From NCBI GenBank assembly GCA_965369805.1, contig CBDURG010000040.1:1-15067 (forward strand): a stretch of 15,067 nt of DNA. The letters are read 5' to 3'. Source of the DNA: JAGLRQ01 sp965369805. GTDB lineage: Bacteria > Auribacterota > UBA6266. The notes below the pieces were generated by a model. It searched no databases. It saw nothing but the letters and a program-made list of their open reading frames with translations, and was not told the DNA's origin. Within the stretch, counting starts at the first letter, position 1. The number at the start of each line of letters is the position of its first letter. A program made the translations under genes and the position numbers. Below, piece by piece: positions 5,987-13,850 of this stretch.

Positions 5987-7210
5987 TTAGTGCCGAAGCG
6001 CTTTCATCATATCAAATATGGGAAGCAGCATAGATGCCATAATAAACGCCACAATACCCCCAATAATAAGCAAAAATACCGGCTCGAGCAGAGCTGTTAA
6101 TTTCCTTATGTTATAGTTCACTGCCATATCGTAAAAATCGGATATTTTGTTCAGAAGGCCTTCCAAATTTCCTGTTTCTTCCCCAACCGCGACCATCTGG
6201 ATCATATCCGCGGGAAACTCCCCGCTGATTTTAAGGCTTTCCGCGATTGCAGCCCCTTCTTCTACACCGTCATGTGCAGTCTTTATCACTCTTGCTATCA
6301 CCTCATTTCCAACGACTTCGCTAACAAGATTCAAAGACTGTAATATTGGAACCCCGCTTGCTATCATAGTAGCCAGCGTCCGGGCAAACCTTGATATATA
6401 CAGCTTGCGGGCAAGAGATCCAATAATCGGGAAATTAAGCTTCAACCGATCAAATCGCAGCCTTCCTCTTTCGGTACCTATATATATTTTTATACCAAAA
6501 CCAATAAAAATAATCCCCAGGAGAATTATCCACCAGTATTTCTTTACCCCCAATCCAATCCCATAAAGTATTATCGTCGGCAGTGGTAAAGCCACCCCCG
6601 CTCCCTGGAAAATACGAATAAAATTCGGCATAACAAACGTAACAATAAAAGTAGTAACGCCGATAGCTGTTATAATCAGGATTAGAGGATAAAACAGGGC
6701 TCCATTTATTCTTTGCCGTATATCTGCCTGATGTTCCGCAAATACTGCGCCTCTATTTAAAACTGTAGGCAAACTGCCGCTGGCCTCACCAGCCTTTACC
6801 ATGCTGACAAAGAATTTGGAGAAAATTTTGGGATGTTTCGCTATTGCTTCAGAGAAAGAACTCCCGCCATCAAGTCTTCGGTATATGTCTCCAAGAATTT
6901 CTTTTAGCTTATTATTTTCAATTTGATCTTTTAAAGTTTTTAAAGAAGACAAAAGAGGAATACCGGAATCTATCATATTGGCAAGCTGGATATTGAACAT
7001 TATTTTATCTTCGGTTCTTATCCTCCTGAACCTATCGGCCAGTTCAGCCAGCCCCTCTATCTTAATCCCGACATGCCCTCCAGTTATCTTCGTAACAGTA
7101 TAACCCATTTTCCGCAGCTTGCCGGCAAGCTCGGCTTCAGATACAGAATCCATATGGCCTTTCACCAGCTTACCTGCCGTATCCCGGACTCTGTAAAGAT
7201 ATGTCGGCAT
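5987..7210 (-). CDS. gspF: GspF/PilC inner-membrane platform protein
   Basis: The 407-residue length is typical. An N-terminal cytoplasmic region (MPTYLYRVRDTAGKLVKG) is followed by two T2SF repeats. The first spans about 70-190 and carries MVKAGEASGSLPTVL (137-151); the second spans about 270-395 and carries MVAVGEETGNLEGLL (339-353). Membrane helices are seen near 172-195, 215-243 and 375-397, as expected. The protein is the membrane hub on which the GspE/PilB ATPase acts to insert or extract pilin subunits. It begins 57 bases after the gspE stop, with GGGGA a short distance before the ATG, and is probably on the same transcript. Nothing is missing or truncated. GspF and PilC cannot be told apart on these features alone. 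Confidence 0.93.
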   Translation of the reverse strand: MPTYLYRVRDTAGKLVKGHMDSVSEAELAGKLRKMGYTVTKITGGHVGIKIEGLAELADRFRRIRTEDKIMFNIQLANMIDSGIPLLSSLKTLKDQIENNKLKEILGDIYRRLDGGSSFSEAIAKHPKIFSKFFVSMVKAGEASGSLPTVLNRGAVFAEHQADIRQRINGALFYPLILIITAIGVTTFIVTFVMPNFIRIFQGAGVALPLPTIILYGIGLGVKKYWWIILLGIIFIGFGIKIYIGTERGRLRFDRLKLNFPIIGSLARKLYISRFARTLATMIASGVPILQSLNLVSEVVGNEVIARVIKTAHDGVEEGAAIAESLKISGEFPADMIQMVAVGEETGNLEGLLNKISDFYDMAVNYNIRKLTALLEPVFLLIIGGIVAFIMASMLLPIFDMMKALRH

Positions 7211-7267
7211 CCTATTCTATCCCCACTCCACGTGTCAAAATCAACAACCGCAACCTCAAGCTTACAG

Positions 7268-8962
7268 CTATTTTTTTTCTTCCTGTGTCAACCTCAGAAC
7301 TTCTTCAACTGTAGTAATACCCTTCTTGGCTTTTTCCAGTCCATCCTGGCGCATACTTCGCATTCCTGCCTTTGCTGCCGCCTTTTTTATTTCGTCGGTT
7401 GAAGTTTTAGCTATGGTCAGTTCACGGATTTCCTCATTCGGAATCATCAATTCGAAAATAGCAGCTCTGCCTTTATATCCGGTATTCATACATTCGTCAC
7501 AACCATTTCCTCTGTAAAGATTAATGCCCTTCTCTTTCGGATCTAATCCAAGCTGTTCCAGAACTTTCTCATTAGGTTTATAAGATTCTTTGCACTCAGG
7601 ACAAATTTTTCTGACCAATCTCTGAGCTGCCACAGCAATAATGGCGGAAGATACCAAAAACGGTTCCAGTCCCATGTCCACAAGCCTTGTTAAAGCGCCG
7701 GGCGCGTCGTTAGTGTGCAAGGTAGAAAACACAATATGCCCCGTTAAAGCGGCATGAATAGCGATATCAGCAGTTTCCAGATCCCTAATTTCTCCTACCA
7801 TTATAACATCAGGATCCTGCCGCAATATAGAGCGAAGCCCATTAGAAAAAGTGAGATCTACTTTTCGGTTCACCTGAATTTGACGGATAAAATTCAACCG
7901 GTATTCGACGGGATCTTCTATCGTAACAATATTCTTTTCCATATCGTTAATAGTACTCAATGAAGCGTATAGAGTTGTGGTTTTTCCACATCCTGTAGGG
8001 CCGGTAACCAGTATAATCCCATAGGGCCTTCTTACAAGCACCTCATAATTTTTCAGGTTTTCAGGAGAAAGCCCCAGCTGTTTCAAACTAATCAGGGCAG
8101 TGTTTATATCCAACAGCCTCATCACTATATTTTCTCCATAGATGGTAGGAAGACAGGAAACCCTGATGTCAATATCCCTGTTCTCCACTTTCATTTTAAA
8201 CCTTCCATCCTGAGGCATTCTTCTCTCGGCAATATCCATGTTTGAAAGAATTTTTATTCTTGAAATAACAGCAGCCTGTAAATTTTTGGGAATCGAACTG
8301 GATTCATATAATATACCGTCTATCCTGTTCCTTATTCTCAGTATCTTTTCATCCGGCTCAACATGTATATCGCTTGCTTTATCCTTAACCGCCTTAGCAA
8401 CAATTACATTAACCATTTTTATTATGGGAGGCTCTTCGGCTATCTTGGTTATTTCCTTTGATCCTGATTTATCAGTTATTTCAATCTTGGCCTTGTCAAT
8501 GTCTTTAATTATTTCATCCACGGTGCCAATCACGCCATAATAAGAATCTACCGCCTTTTGAAGCCCTTTTTCAGTAACCAACACGGTATCTATAGACCCT
8601 ATTTTCGTCTTCATCCTTATATCATCAATTGCTGCTATATTCTGAGGATTAAGCATTCCAAGAGTTACAGTATCTCCTACCTTAAACAGCGGAATAGTTT
8701 TGTGTTTTTTAGCCAAATCTTCCGGAACAAGCTTTATCACTTCGGGATCTATTGTATAGTCTTCCAAATTTATATAAGGAATTTCCAGTATCTCCGCACG
8801 GGCACTCGCGATTTCTTCTTCAGTAATGTAACCAAGTTTTTCAAGGGTTTTTTCCAAAGACCAGCCGGTCTTTTTCATGTCGTCATTCGATGCTTTAATT
8901 TCTTCTTCTGTGATCACCCCCTTTTTAAGAAGCAACTTTACCGCATCCTGCTTTCTTGCCAT
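7268..8962 (-). CDS. gspE: GspE/PilB assembly ATPase
   Basis: The 564 residues include all hallmarks of the hexameric secretion ATPase: Walker A GPTGCGKT (321-328), the Asp box TIEDPVEY (347-354), Walker B DVIMVGEIRD (385-394), the His box STLHTND (413-419), and a zinc-binding CxxC pair (Cys454/457 and Cys488/491). The N-terminal 66 residues resemble an MshEN/T2SSE_N domain with two repeats (GVITEEEI at 15-22, GYITEEEI at 44-51). The Arg-Leu-Gly signature that binds c-di-GMP in MshEN is absent from both repeats. The enzyme hydrolyses ATP in the cytoplasm and drives GspF for pilin polymerisation. ATG has GGGAG six bases upstream. It lies 21 bases after the PilZ gene, so the two are almost certainly co-transcribed. 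PilB is the alternative name. Confidence 0.94.
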   Translation of the reverse strand: MARKQDAVKLLLKKGVITEEEIKASNDDMKKTGWSLEKTLEKLGYITEEEIASARAEILEIPYINLEDYTIDPEVIKLVPEDLAKKHKTIPLFKVGDTVTLGMLNPQNIAAIDDIRMKTKIGSIDTVLVTEKGLQKAVDSYYGVIGTVDEIIKDIDKAKIEITDKSGSKEITKIAEEPPIIKMVNVIVAKAVKDKASDIHVEPDEKILRIRNRIDGILYESSSIPKNLQAAVISRIKILSNMDIAERRMPQDGRFKMKVENRDIDIRVSCLPTIYGENIVMRLLDINTALISLKQLGLSPENLKNYEVLVRRPYGIILVTGPTGCGKTTTLYASLSTINDMEKNIVTIEDPVEYRLNFIRQIQVNRKVDLTFSNGLRSILRQDPDVIMVGEIRDLETADIAIHAALTGHIVFSTLHTNDAPGALTRLVDMGLEPFLVSSAIIAVAAQRLVRKICPECKESYKPNEKVLEQLGLDPKEKGINLYRGNGCDECMNTGYKGRAAIFELMIPNEEIRELTIAKTSTDEIKKAAAKAGMRSMRQDGLEKAKKGITTVEEVLRLTQEEKK

Positions 8963-8983
8963 TTTTAGCTCCCGCTTGACCGG

Positions 8984-9328
8984 TTATAACATATTTTCTT
9001 TTGCAGCTTTTTCGATTTCCTGTTTATCTTTCTCATCTATATCCCTAAATTTAATTCCCAGCCTTGTTAACCCTTTGCCTTTTAAACTTACTGATCTCAC
9101 TTCCCCTTTAATCTTAAAAAACTGCCCCGAAATCATAAACTCCAAAAGTATATTCACTCCTTTAGGGATAAAATATTTAGATAACAACCCTGCTCCGCCG
9201 GCACCAATATCTATTATTTGTACCTCAATGCTGCTTTTCGCAATATTAAAATATTGCTTCACAGAAGAATCTACTTTAAGCTTGGCTTTAAGCATTGTAA
9301 CCGATCTTGGTGTTTTTCGTGTTTCCAT
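8984..9328 (-). CDS. Stand-alone PilZ-domain protein
   Basis: The 114-residue protein consists of one PilZ beta-barrel domain. An RxxxR motif is present at the N-terminus (Arg4 to Arg8, RKTPR). The second c-di-GMP motif, normally D/N-x-S-x-x-G, reads DIGAGG at 40-45, so the serine is replaced by glycine. The C-terminal part, FKIKGEVRSV...RLGIKFRDI followed by a helix, is typical of PilZ domains. It could be a receptor with altered affinity or a ligand-independent adaptor. In Xanthomonas a PilZ protein binds the PilB ATPase, and this gene sits directly upstream of gspE, so a role in regulating the ATPase is a reasonable inference. The Shine-Dalgarno site is weak (GGAA at distance). It follows the receiver gene by 41 bases. 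Confidence 0.8.
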   Translation of the reverse strand: METRKTPRSVTMLKAKLKVDSSVKQYFNIAKSSIEVQIIDIGAGGAGLLSKYFIPKGVNILLEFMISGQFFKIKGEVRSVSLKGKGLTRLGIKFRDIDEKDKQEIEKAAKENML

Positions 9329-9369
9329 AAGTTAAAATTTCCAGTTCCCTCGATAATTTCTAATGTGGT

Positions 9370-9738
9370 TCATGACTCTTTTAATAATTCTTTAATCTTG
9401 ATTAATAACATTTTCGGCTCAAACGGCTTTATTATATAGGCATCCGCGCCAACTTCTTCTCCCATACTTTTTTCTGATTTCTGAGACCGGGCAGTAAACA
9501 TAATTACAGGGATACTGCTGTATTTATCGTCGAATTTCAGCATTCTGCACACCTTATACCCATCCATCTTCGGCAGCATAATATCTAAAATAATCAGGTC
9601 TGGTTTCTCTCCGCGCGCTTTCTCAAGTGCCTGTTCACCATTACTGGCCAAAATTACCTCATAATTGTTAGCTTCCAATCTCATTTTTACCATTTCAACC
9701 AATTGAGGTTCATCGTCAACTAATAATATCTTTTTCAT
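9370..9738 (-). CDS. Single-domain response regulator (CheY-like receiver)
   Basis: 122 residues, one receiver domain and no output domain. The acidic pair Asp8-Asp9, the phospho-acceptor Asp52 (ILDIMLPKMDG), Thr82 (MFTAR) and Lys104 (IIKPF) are all in place, so it should be phosphorylatable. Receivers of this kind act by binding a partner such as the motility or secretion machinery, or an enzyme. Its nearest partners are the PilZ protein and GspE downstream and the GAF-HD-GYP-PilZ protein upstream. No histidine kinase is in the window. GGAGG five bases before the ATG is a strong ribosome-binding site. The 131-base gap upstream contains only a weak TATAAA-like box, so either a separate promoter or read-through from the upstream gene is possible. 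Confidence 0.9.
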   Translation of the reverse strand: MKKILLVDDEPQLVEMVKMRLEANNYEVILASNGEQALEKARGEKPDLIILDIMLPKMDGYKVCRMLKFDDKYSSIPVIMFTARSQKSEKSMGEEVGADAYIIKPFEPKMLLIKIKELLKES

Positions 9739-9871
9739 TTATTCCTCCACATTAAACTACAGCACATTAGAAAGCATCCAGAAAAAGCCCATACCTTTTT
9801 TTGTTATTTTATAGCATCTTCGATTTTTCTCCAACTGATTTGTATATTCGGCAGGATTAGACACGGGAATT

Positions 9872-11353
9872 TTAATGGCTCAACACCCTGACAAGATACT
9901 TGGAGAGTTTTTCTATTACCACCCTGGAAAGGTTCACAAAGCATATGGCAATACGGTAATTTCCATCTTCAAGTTTTTCAACGCGGATCACTTTCGCCAT
10001 AAGGTCTAAAGTCAGATCAACAAGATATACCCTGATCATAACAAAACTGGAAACAGGCACAAATTTATCTGATACAAAAACCAGCCCGCCCGCGCTTACG
10101 TTAAACGATTTTGATGAGCGGTAAATTTTATCCTGTTCTTTTGGCAGAAGAACTTTATATTCAATCGCAAGCTCTACATTAATTCTTACATAGTTTCTTC
10201 TGTCAAAAATATACAGTTTCTTTTTAATAAAAACATCTACGATTTTTTTATCCAGTCCCTTGCCGGATTCTTTTTCCAAAATATTTATTGCTTCATCTGT
10301 TGACATCGCGCGCTTATACGGCCGGTCATAACTTACCATCGCGTCATACACATCGGCAACAGCAATAATCCGGGAAAGAAGCGGTATTTTCAGCCGCTTC
10401 AAACCAAAGGGATATCCTTTCCCATCCATGGTTTCGTGGTGAGTTGCCGCAATAAGCGGTATATTTTTATCCTTATCTGAAAAATATATCTTATCTAGAA
10501 TCTTCTTGGTAAAAAGCGCGTGCTCTTTCATTTTTTCATATTCTTTTTTTGTATACCGGCCGGGTTTTGTCAGGATTGAATCTTTAATCCCAATTTTTCC
10601 GACATCATGAAGAATAGCCGCGATTTCAAGAATTCTCATATTCTTACCGCTTAATTTTAAAGCTTCTCCTATCCGCATTGAATAATAAGTTACTCTGTCT
10701 GAATGACCGGCAGTCACAGGATCGCGCGCGTCAACAGCCGCTGCCAGAGTTTTAATAAAACTTTTCAAAAAATGATCCGTTTCTTCGTGAAGCACCGCGT
10801 TTTCTAATGCTATAGCGGCATGCGAGCTGAAAGCGGCAAGAAGGCCCTCATCATGTTTTGTAAAATGCCCTTTTTTCTTGTTCAGAGCCTCCATAACCCC
10901 AATAATTTCATTCTCATGGTTGAATATCGCCATACACAGGACACTCTTTGTATGATACCCTGTTTCCTCATCGATTTCCCCGCGGAACCTTCTGTCATTG
11001 TAGACATTTCGAATATTTAAAGTCTTGCCGGTTTTTGCCACATATTCCGCAATCCCTTTACCGATAGATAAGCTAACTTCCTCTATTTCCGCCTTATGGG
11101 CAACATGACTCCATATTTCTTTTGTATTTTTATCGATAAGGAAAAGTGTACTTCTTTCAGCATTCATTACGCGGGTTATTTCACGCATAATCATCGCAAG
11201 GAGAGATTCAAGATTTTTTTCGGCAATCATTGCCTTGGAGATTTCTAAAAGGGCACTATAATCGCGAAAATTTTTATTTCGCGCGGGCTTCTTTTTCCTG
11301 CTTTTTACATCCTTTTTCATACGGCACCAGGCCCTTTTGCCTAATTCAACCAC
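9872..11353 (-). CDS. GAF-HD-GYP-PilZ c-di-GMP phosphodiesterase and sensor
   Basis: Three domains are visible in the 493 residues. A basic N-terminus leads into a GAF domain (about 30-188; FTKHDEGLLAAFSSHAAIALENA at 164-186 is a typical GAF end). An HD-GYP domain (about 195-380) has HDVGKIGIKD (249-258) and HHETMDGKGYP (305-315), matching the metal-binding and GYP motifs of active enzymes. A C-terminal PilZ domain has RRNYVR (385-390) and NVSAGG (418-423), an intact NxSxxG motif. It should hydrolyse c-di-GMP in the cytoplasm under control of a small-molecule or redox signal at GAF, and also bind c-di-GMP through PilZ, perhaps as feedback. The start is GTG at 11353 with a poor ribosome-binding site; ATG at 11320 (residue 12) is the alternative. 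It starts 18 bases after hflC. Confidence 0.9.
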   Translation of the reverse strand: MVELGKRAWCRMKKDVKSRKKKPARNKNFRDYSALLEISKAMIAEKNLESLLAMIMREITRVMNAERSTLFLIDKNTKEIWSHVAHKAEIEEVSLSIGKGIAEYVAKTGKTLNIRNVYNDRRFRGEIDEETGYHTKSVLCMAIFNHENEIIGVMEALNKKKGHFTKHDEGLLAAFSSHAAIALENAVLHEETDHFLKSFIKTLAAAVDARDPVTAGHSDRVTYYSMRIGEALKLSGKNMRILEIAAILHDVGKIGIKDSILTKPGRYTKKEYEKMKEHALFTKKILDKIYFSDKDKNIPLIAATHHETMDGKGYPFGLKRLKIPLLSRIIAVADVYDAMVSYDRPYKRAMSTDEAINILEKESGKGLDKKIVDVFIKKKLYIFDRRNYVRINVELAIEYKVLLPKEQDKIYRSSKSFNVSAGGLVFVSDKFVPVSSFVMIRVYLVDLTLDLMAKVIRVEKLEDGNYRIAICFVNLSRVVIEKLSKYLVRVLSH

Positions 11354-11371
11354 TTAACCACAAAACAGACG

Positions 11372-12328
11372 CTATTTCGAATCGGGAGATCCTACGCCCT
11401 TGAGATATTTATAATAATCATCATCTGTTGTAAATATAAGGGTTGTCCTCTCATCAATAGTCTTTTGATACGTTTCTAATGTTTTGATAAGTGAGTAAAA
11501 TTCAGGATCCCGGCTATAAGCCGCGGCATAAATCTTCGTTGCCTCAGCATCAGCCTTACCCTTAACTCCCTGTGCCTTTTTATATGCTTCAGAAGTGATA
11601 AGTTTTAATTCCTTTTCCCTTTTTCCATCTATTTCAGCGCGCTTTCCCTCCCCCTCGGAACGAAATTTTTCAGCGGCACGGTTTCTCTCTGTAATCATCC
11701 TCTGATAGACAGATTTTCTTACTGTCTCAATATAATTAAGACGCTTTATACGTACATCCACCAGCTCTATACCGTAATCCGGGGCAAGCTCCTTGGCCTG
11801 TTCTAAAATAATCCCCTCAATTTTTTCACGTCCGGTCCCTATCCGTTTAAGCGCTTCATCTGTAACTATAACAACCTCATTGTTTTCCCCGGCTTCAATA
11901 ATGCGGTTGGAATCTCTTACAACTTCAATGAGAGCGTGAGTGCTAATCGCGTTACGAGTCGCTGAATTGATAATATCATCAAGTTTCTGATGCGCTCCGC
12001 TCTCGCCCCTTACTGCCTGCAACAGTTTCAACGCGTCGGCTATTCTCCAGCGGGCTGTCGTATCAACCCACAAATATTTTTTATCCTTTGTAGGAATTTG
12101 ATTCGGCTCCCCATCGGTTTCAAGAAGCCTCTTGTCAAAATAATGCGCCTGCTGAATTAAAGGCATCTTAAAATGCAGGCCGGCAATGGTAATCGGATTT
12201 CCAATTGGCTCTCCAAACTGCGTAATAACAACCTGTTGTGTCTCTGAAATTACATAAACCAACCCGCTCATAAAGACAATGCCAATAATTATAATAAAAG
12301 ATAGGGCAATACCCAGTGCTATTTTCAT
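11372..12328 (-). CDS. hflC: HflC, SPFH/Band 7 membrane protein
   Basis: 318 residues: one N-terminal membrane helix (about 4-26), then an SPFH domain with the HflC hallmarks VYVISETQQVVITQFGEPIG, LHFKMP and KYLWVDTTARWRI, then a long helical region rich in Glu/Arg/Lys (about 215-270) that assembles the HflKC cage. The C-terminal segment includes FYSLIKTLETYQK, as in E. coli HflC. HflK and HflC form a large periplasm-facing complex around the FtsH protease and moderate its activity. The ATG overlaps the hflK stop in ATGA and has AAGGAGGT seven bases upstream inside hflK, so the two are translationally coupled. Complete and of normal length. Confidence 0.94.
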   Translation of the reverse strand: MKIALGIALSFIIIIGIVFMSGLVYVISETQQVVITQFGEPIGNPITIAGLHFKMPLIQQAHYFDKRLLETDGEPNQIPTKDKKYLWVDTTARWRIADALKLLQAVRGESGAHQKLDDIINSATRNAISTHALIEVVRDSNRIIEAGENNEVVIVTDEALKRIGTGREKIEGIILEQAKELAPDYGIELVDVRIKRLNYIETVRKSVYQRMITERNRAAEKFRSEGEGKRAEIDGKREKELKLITSEAYKKAQGVKGKADAEATKIYAAAYSRDPEFYSLIKTLETYQKTIDERTTLIFTTDDDYYKYLKGVGSPDSK

Positions 12329-13317
12329 TTTTTACCTCCTTCTTTCTGTCCAATATTTAAAAGAGGTAATATATTTGATTGTTTTGGATCAATTATATAT
12401 TTCTGTTTGGCTGTCGGGATAACTTCCGACATTGTTTCAAGATATATTCTCTTTTTTGTTATATCCGGAGCTTTTTTATATTCTTCCAACACTGCCAAAA
12501 ATCTTTCCGTATCACCTTTAGCCCTGTTTACTTTCTCAAGAGCATATCCTTCAGCTTCACGAATAGTTTTTTCCGCTTCTCCGCGAGCTCTTGGAACAAC
12601 CTTGTTATATGCCTCCCACGCCTGATTAATAAATCTTTCCTTTTCCTGTTCAGCTTCATTTACTTCATTAAAGGCGGGTTTTACCTCGTCGGGTGGATTA
12701 ACATTCTGCAATTTAACAGTAATAACCTTGATACCTGTTTCGTATTTATCCAAGATCTTCTGCATTTCTACCTGCGCGCGCGCGCCAATTTCATCCCTGC
12801 TTTCTTTAAGAACTTCGTCTACGCTGTAGTTCCCTGCCAGCCTCCGCATAACCACTTCACTCACATCTCTTACATTCTTCCCGGGGTCTCTTGTAGCAAA
12901 AAGATATTTGACAGGATCCGCTCTCCTGTATTGAACAATCCATTGTACATCCAGAATGTTAAGGTCGCCTGTAAGCATCAGGGACTCTTGTAGATATGAG
13001 CGGGCTGAATAGGTTGTCCTGACTCCCGCTTTTAAAGTCCTTATGCCGAACTCTTCAGTTTCTATCGCTGTAATTTTTACGCGTGTTACCCTGTCAATGC
13101 CAAAAGGCAGCTTCATGTGAAGCCCCGGAGCAGTGGTAACAACATATTTACCAAAGCGCTGGATAACACCCACCTCGTCAGGCCCAACTGAATAAACTGT
13201 TTGCGCCAAGCCAATTATCACCAGCAAAATTACAATGATAAAAGGTATAAACTTTCCCATGTCATCAAGCTGTTTTTTACCCGCGAAAATTATATCTTCA
13301 GGTTTTTTAACTTCCAC
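12325..13317 (-). CDS. hflK: HflK, SPFH/Band 7 membrane protein
   Basis: HflK family by its SPFH domain (VYSVGPDEVGVIQRFGKYV, APGLHMKLPFGIDRVTRV), the coiled-coil region AEQEKERFINQAWEAYNKVVPRARGEAEK and the motif YLETMSEVIP near the C-terminus. One membrane helix precedes the SPFH domain. I chose the GTG at 13315-13317 (330 residues), because AAGGAG lies exactly six bases before it. The longer frame starting with TTG at 13350 (341 residues) has only a weak GGGA upstream. It acts with HflC on FtsH in the inner membrane. The N-terminal Gly/Pro-rich cytoplasmic tail of E. coli HflK is missing, as in many bacteria. The stop overlaps the start of hflC by 4 bases. The 93-base gap upstream has no clear promoter. 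Confidence 0.93.
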   Translation of the reverse strand: MEVKKPEDIIFAGKKQLDDMGKFIPFIIVILLVIIGLAQTVYSVGPDEVGVIQRFGKYVVTTAPGLHMKLPFGIDRVTRVKITAIETEEFGIRTLKAGVRTTYSARSYLQESLMLTGDLNILDVQWIVQYRRADPVKYLFATRDPGKNVRDVSEVVMRRLAGNYSVDEVLKESRDEIGARAQVEMQKILDKYETGIKVITVKLQNVNPPDEVKPAFNEVNEAEQEKERFINQAWEAYNKVVPRARGEAEKTIREAEGYALEKVNRAKGDTERFLAVLEEYKKAPDITKKRIYLETMSEVIPTAKQKYIIDPKQSNILPLLNIGQKEGGKK

Positions 13318-13410
13318 AATAATCTCCTTTTTTTTCGACAAATCTGACAACAGATTCCCAACTTATCATAGAAACAAGCGCTCTTCAAGAAAAATCCCTC
13401 TTCTTTTTTA

Positions 13411-13776
13411 TCAAACGTTGTTAACAAACCCCTTTTCTTCCTTTTCCCGCGGCCCTGTATCAGAACAAACATCTTTGTAACAATCAGGGCAAAGGCCGTG
13501 AGTAAATTCTACTTTGGCATGTGATTTTATATATTTCTCTACCTGATGCCAGCAGCCACTGTCATCCCGTATCTTTTTACAATTGGAACATATAGGGAGC
13601 ATCCCGGCCAATGTTTTTACTTCTTCCAGCGTTTTTTGAAATCGCTCTGGAGATTTGTTTTTTCCATTTTCCGCGATTTGCCGCTGAATTTGAAAAATCT
13701 GAATATCGAAGAGACTCTGCCGTAATCTTTGCACGTCTCTTATGAGCTGTTCTCTTGTTTTCGCGCTGTCATCCAT
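13411..13776 (-). CDS. Small stand-alone coiled-coil and zinc-ribbon-like protein
   Basis: 121 residues. Residues 7-55 are likely coiled coil (TREQLIRDVQRLRQSLFDI resembles the linker before sensor domains). Residues 51-100 have the pattern EEVKTLAGMLPICSNCKKIR...CWHQVEKYI...VEFTHGLCPDC, with two CxxC pairs (Cys63/66 and Cys96/99) likely to hold zinc. I know this segment as a C-terminal tail of PAS, GAF or response-regulator proteins, mainly in Deltaproteobacteria-like genomes, where its function is not established. Here no sensor domain is attached. It could be a signalling adaptor or a remnant of a longer gene. ATG is at 13776; the ribosome-binding site is weak. A TATAAT on the complement of 13813-13818 is a possible promoter. 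The C-terminus is Glu/Lys rich. Confidence 0.75.
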   Translation of the reverse strand: MDDSAKTREQLIRDVQRLRQSLFDIQIFQIQRQIAENGKNKSPERFQKTLEEVKTLAGMLPICSNCKKIRDDSGCWHQVEKYIKSHAKVEFTHGLCPDCYKDVCSDTGPREKEEKGFVNNV

Positions 13777-13850
13777 ATATTACAACCCACAATATCACGG
13801 CCCGGTCAAATAATTATACATTCTGAATATAACATAAATAATTTTAGCTT

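Noticed and set aside
8558..9335. Plus-strand open frames opposite gspE and the PilZ gene
   Set aside because: They mirror genuine conserved genes on the minus strand and show no motif of their own.
9739..9871. Promoter or structured RNA upstream of the receiver gene
   Set aside because: Only a weak TATAAA-like box with 15-16 base spacing to a poor -35 and a six-pair A/T stem; not strong enough to list.
12379..12993. Long plus-strand open frame of 204 codons
   Set aside because: It is antisense to hflK, which has a clear family match across its length. The translation is rich in Phe/Ser/Cys and has no recognisable domain or ribosome-binding site.
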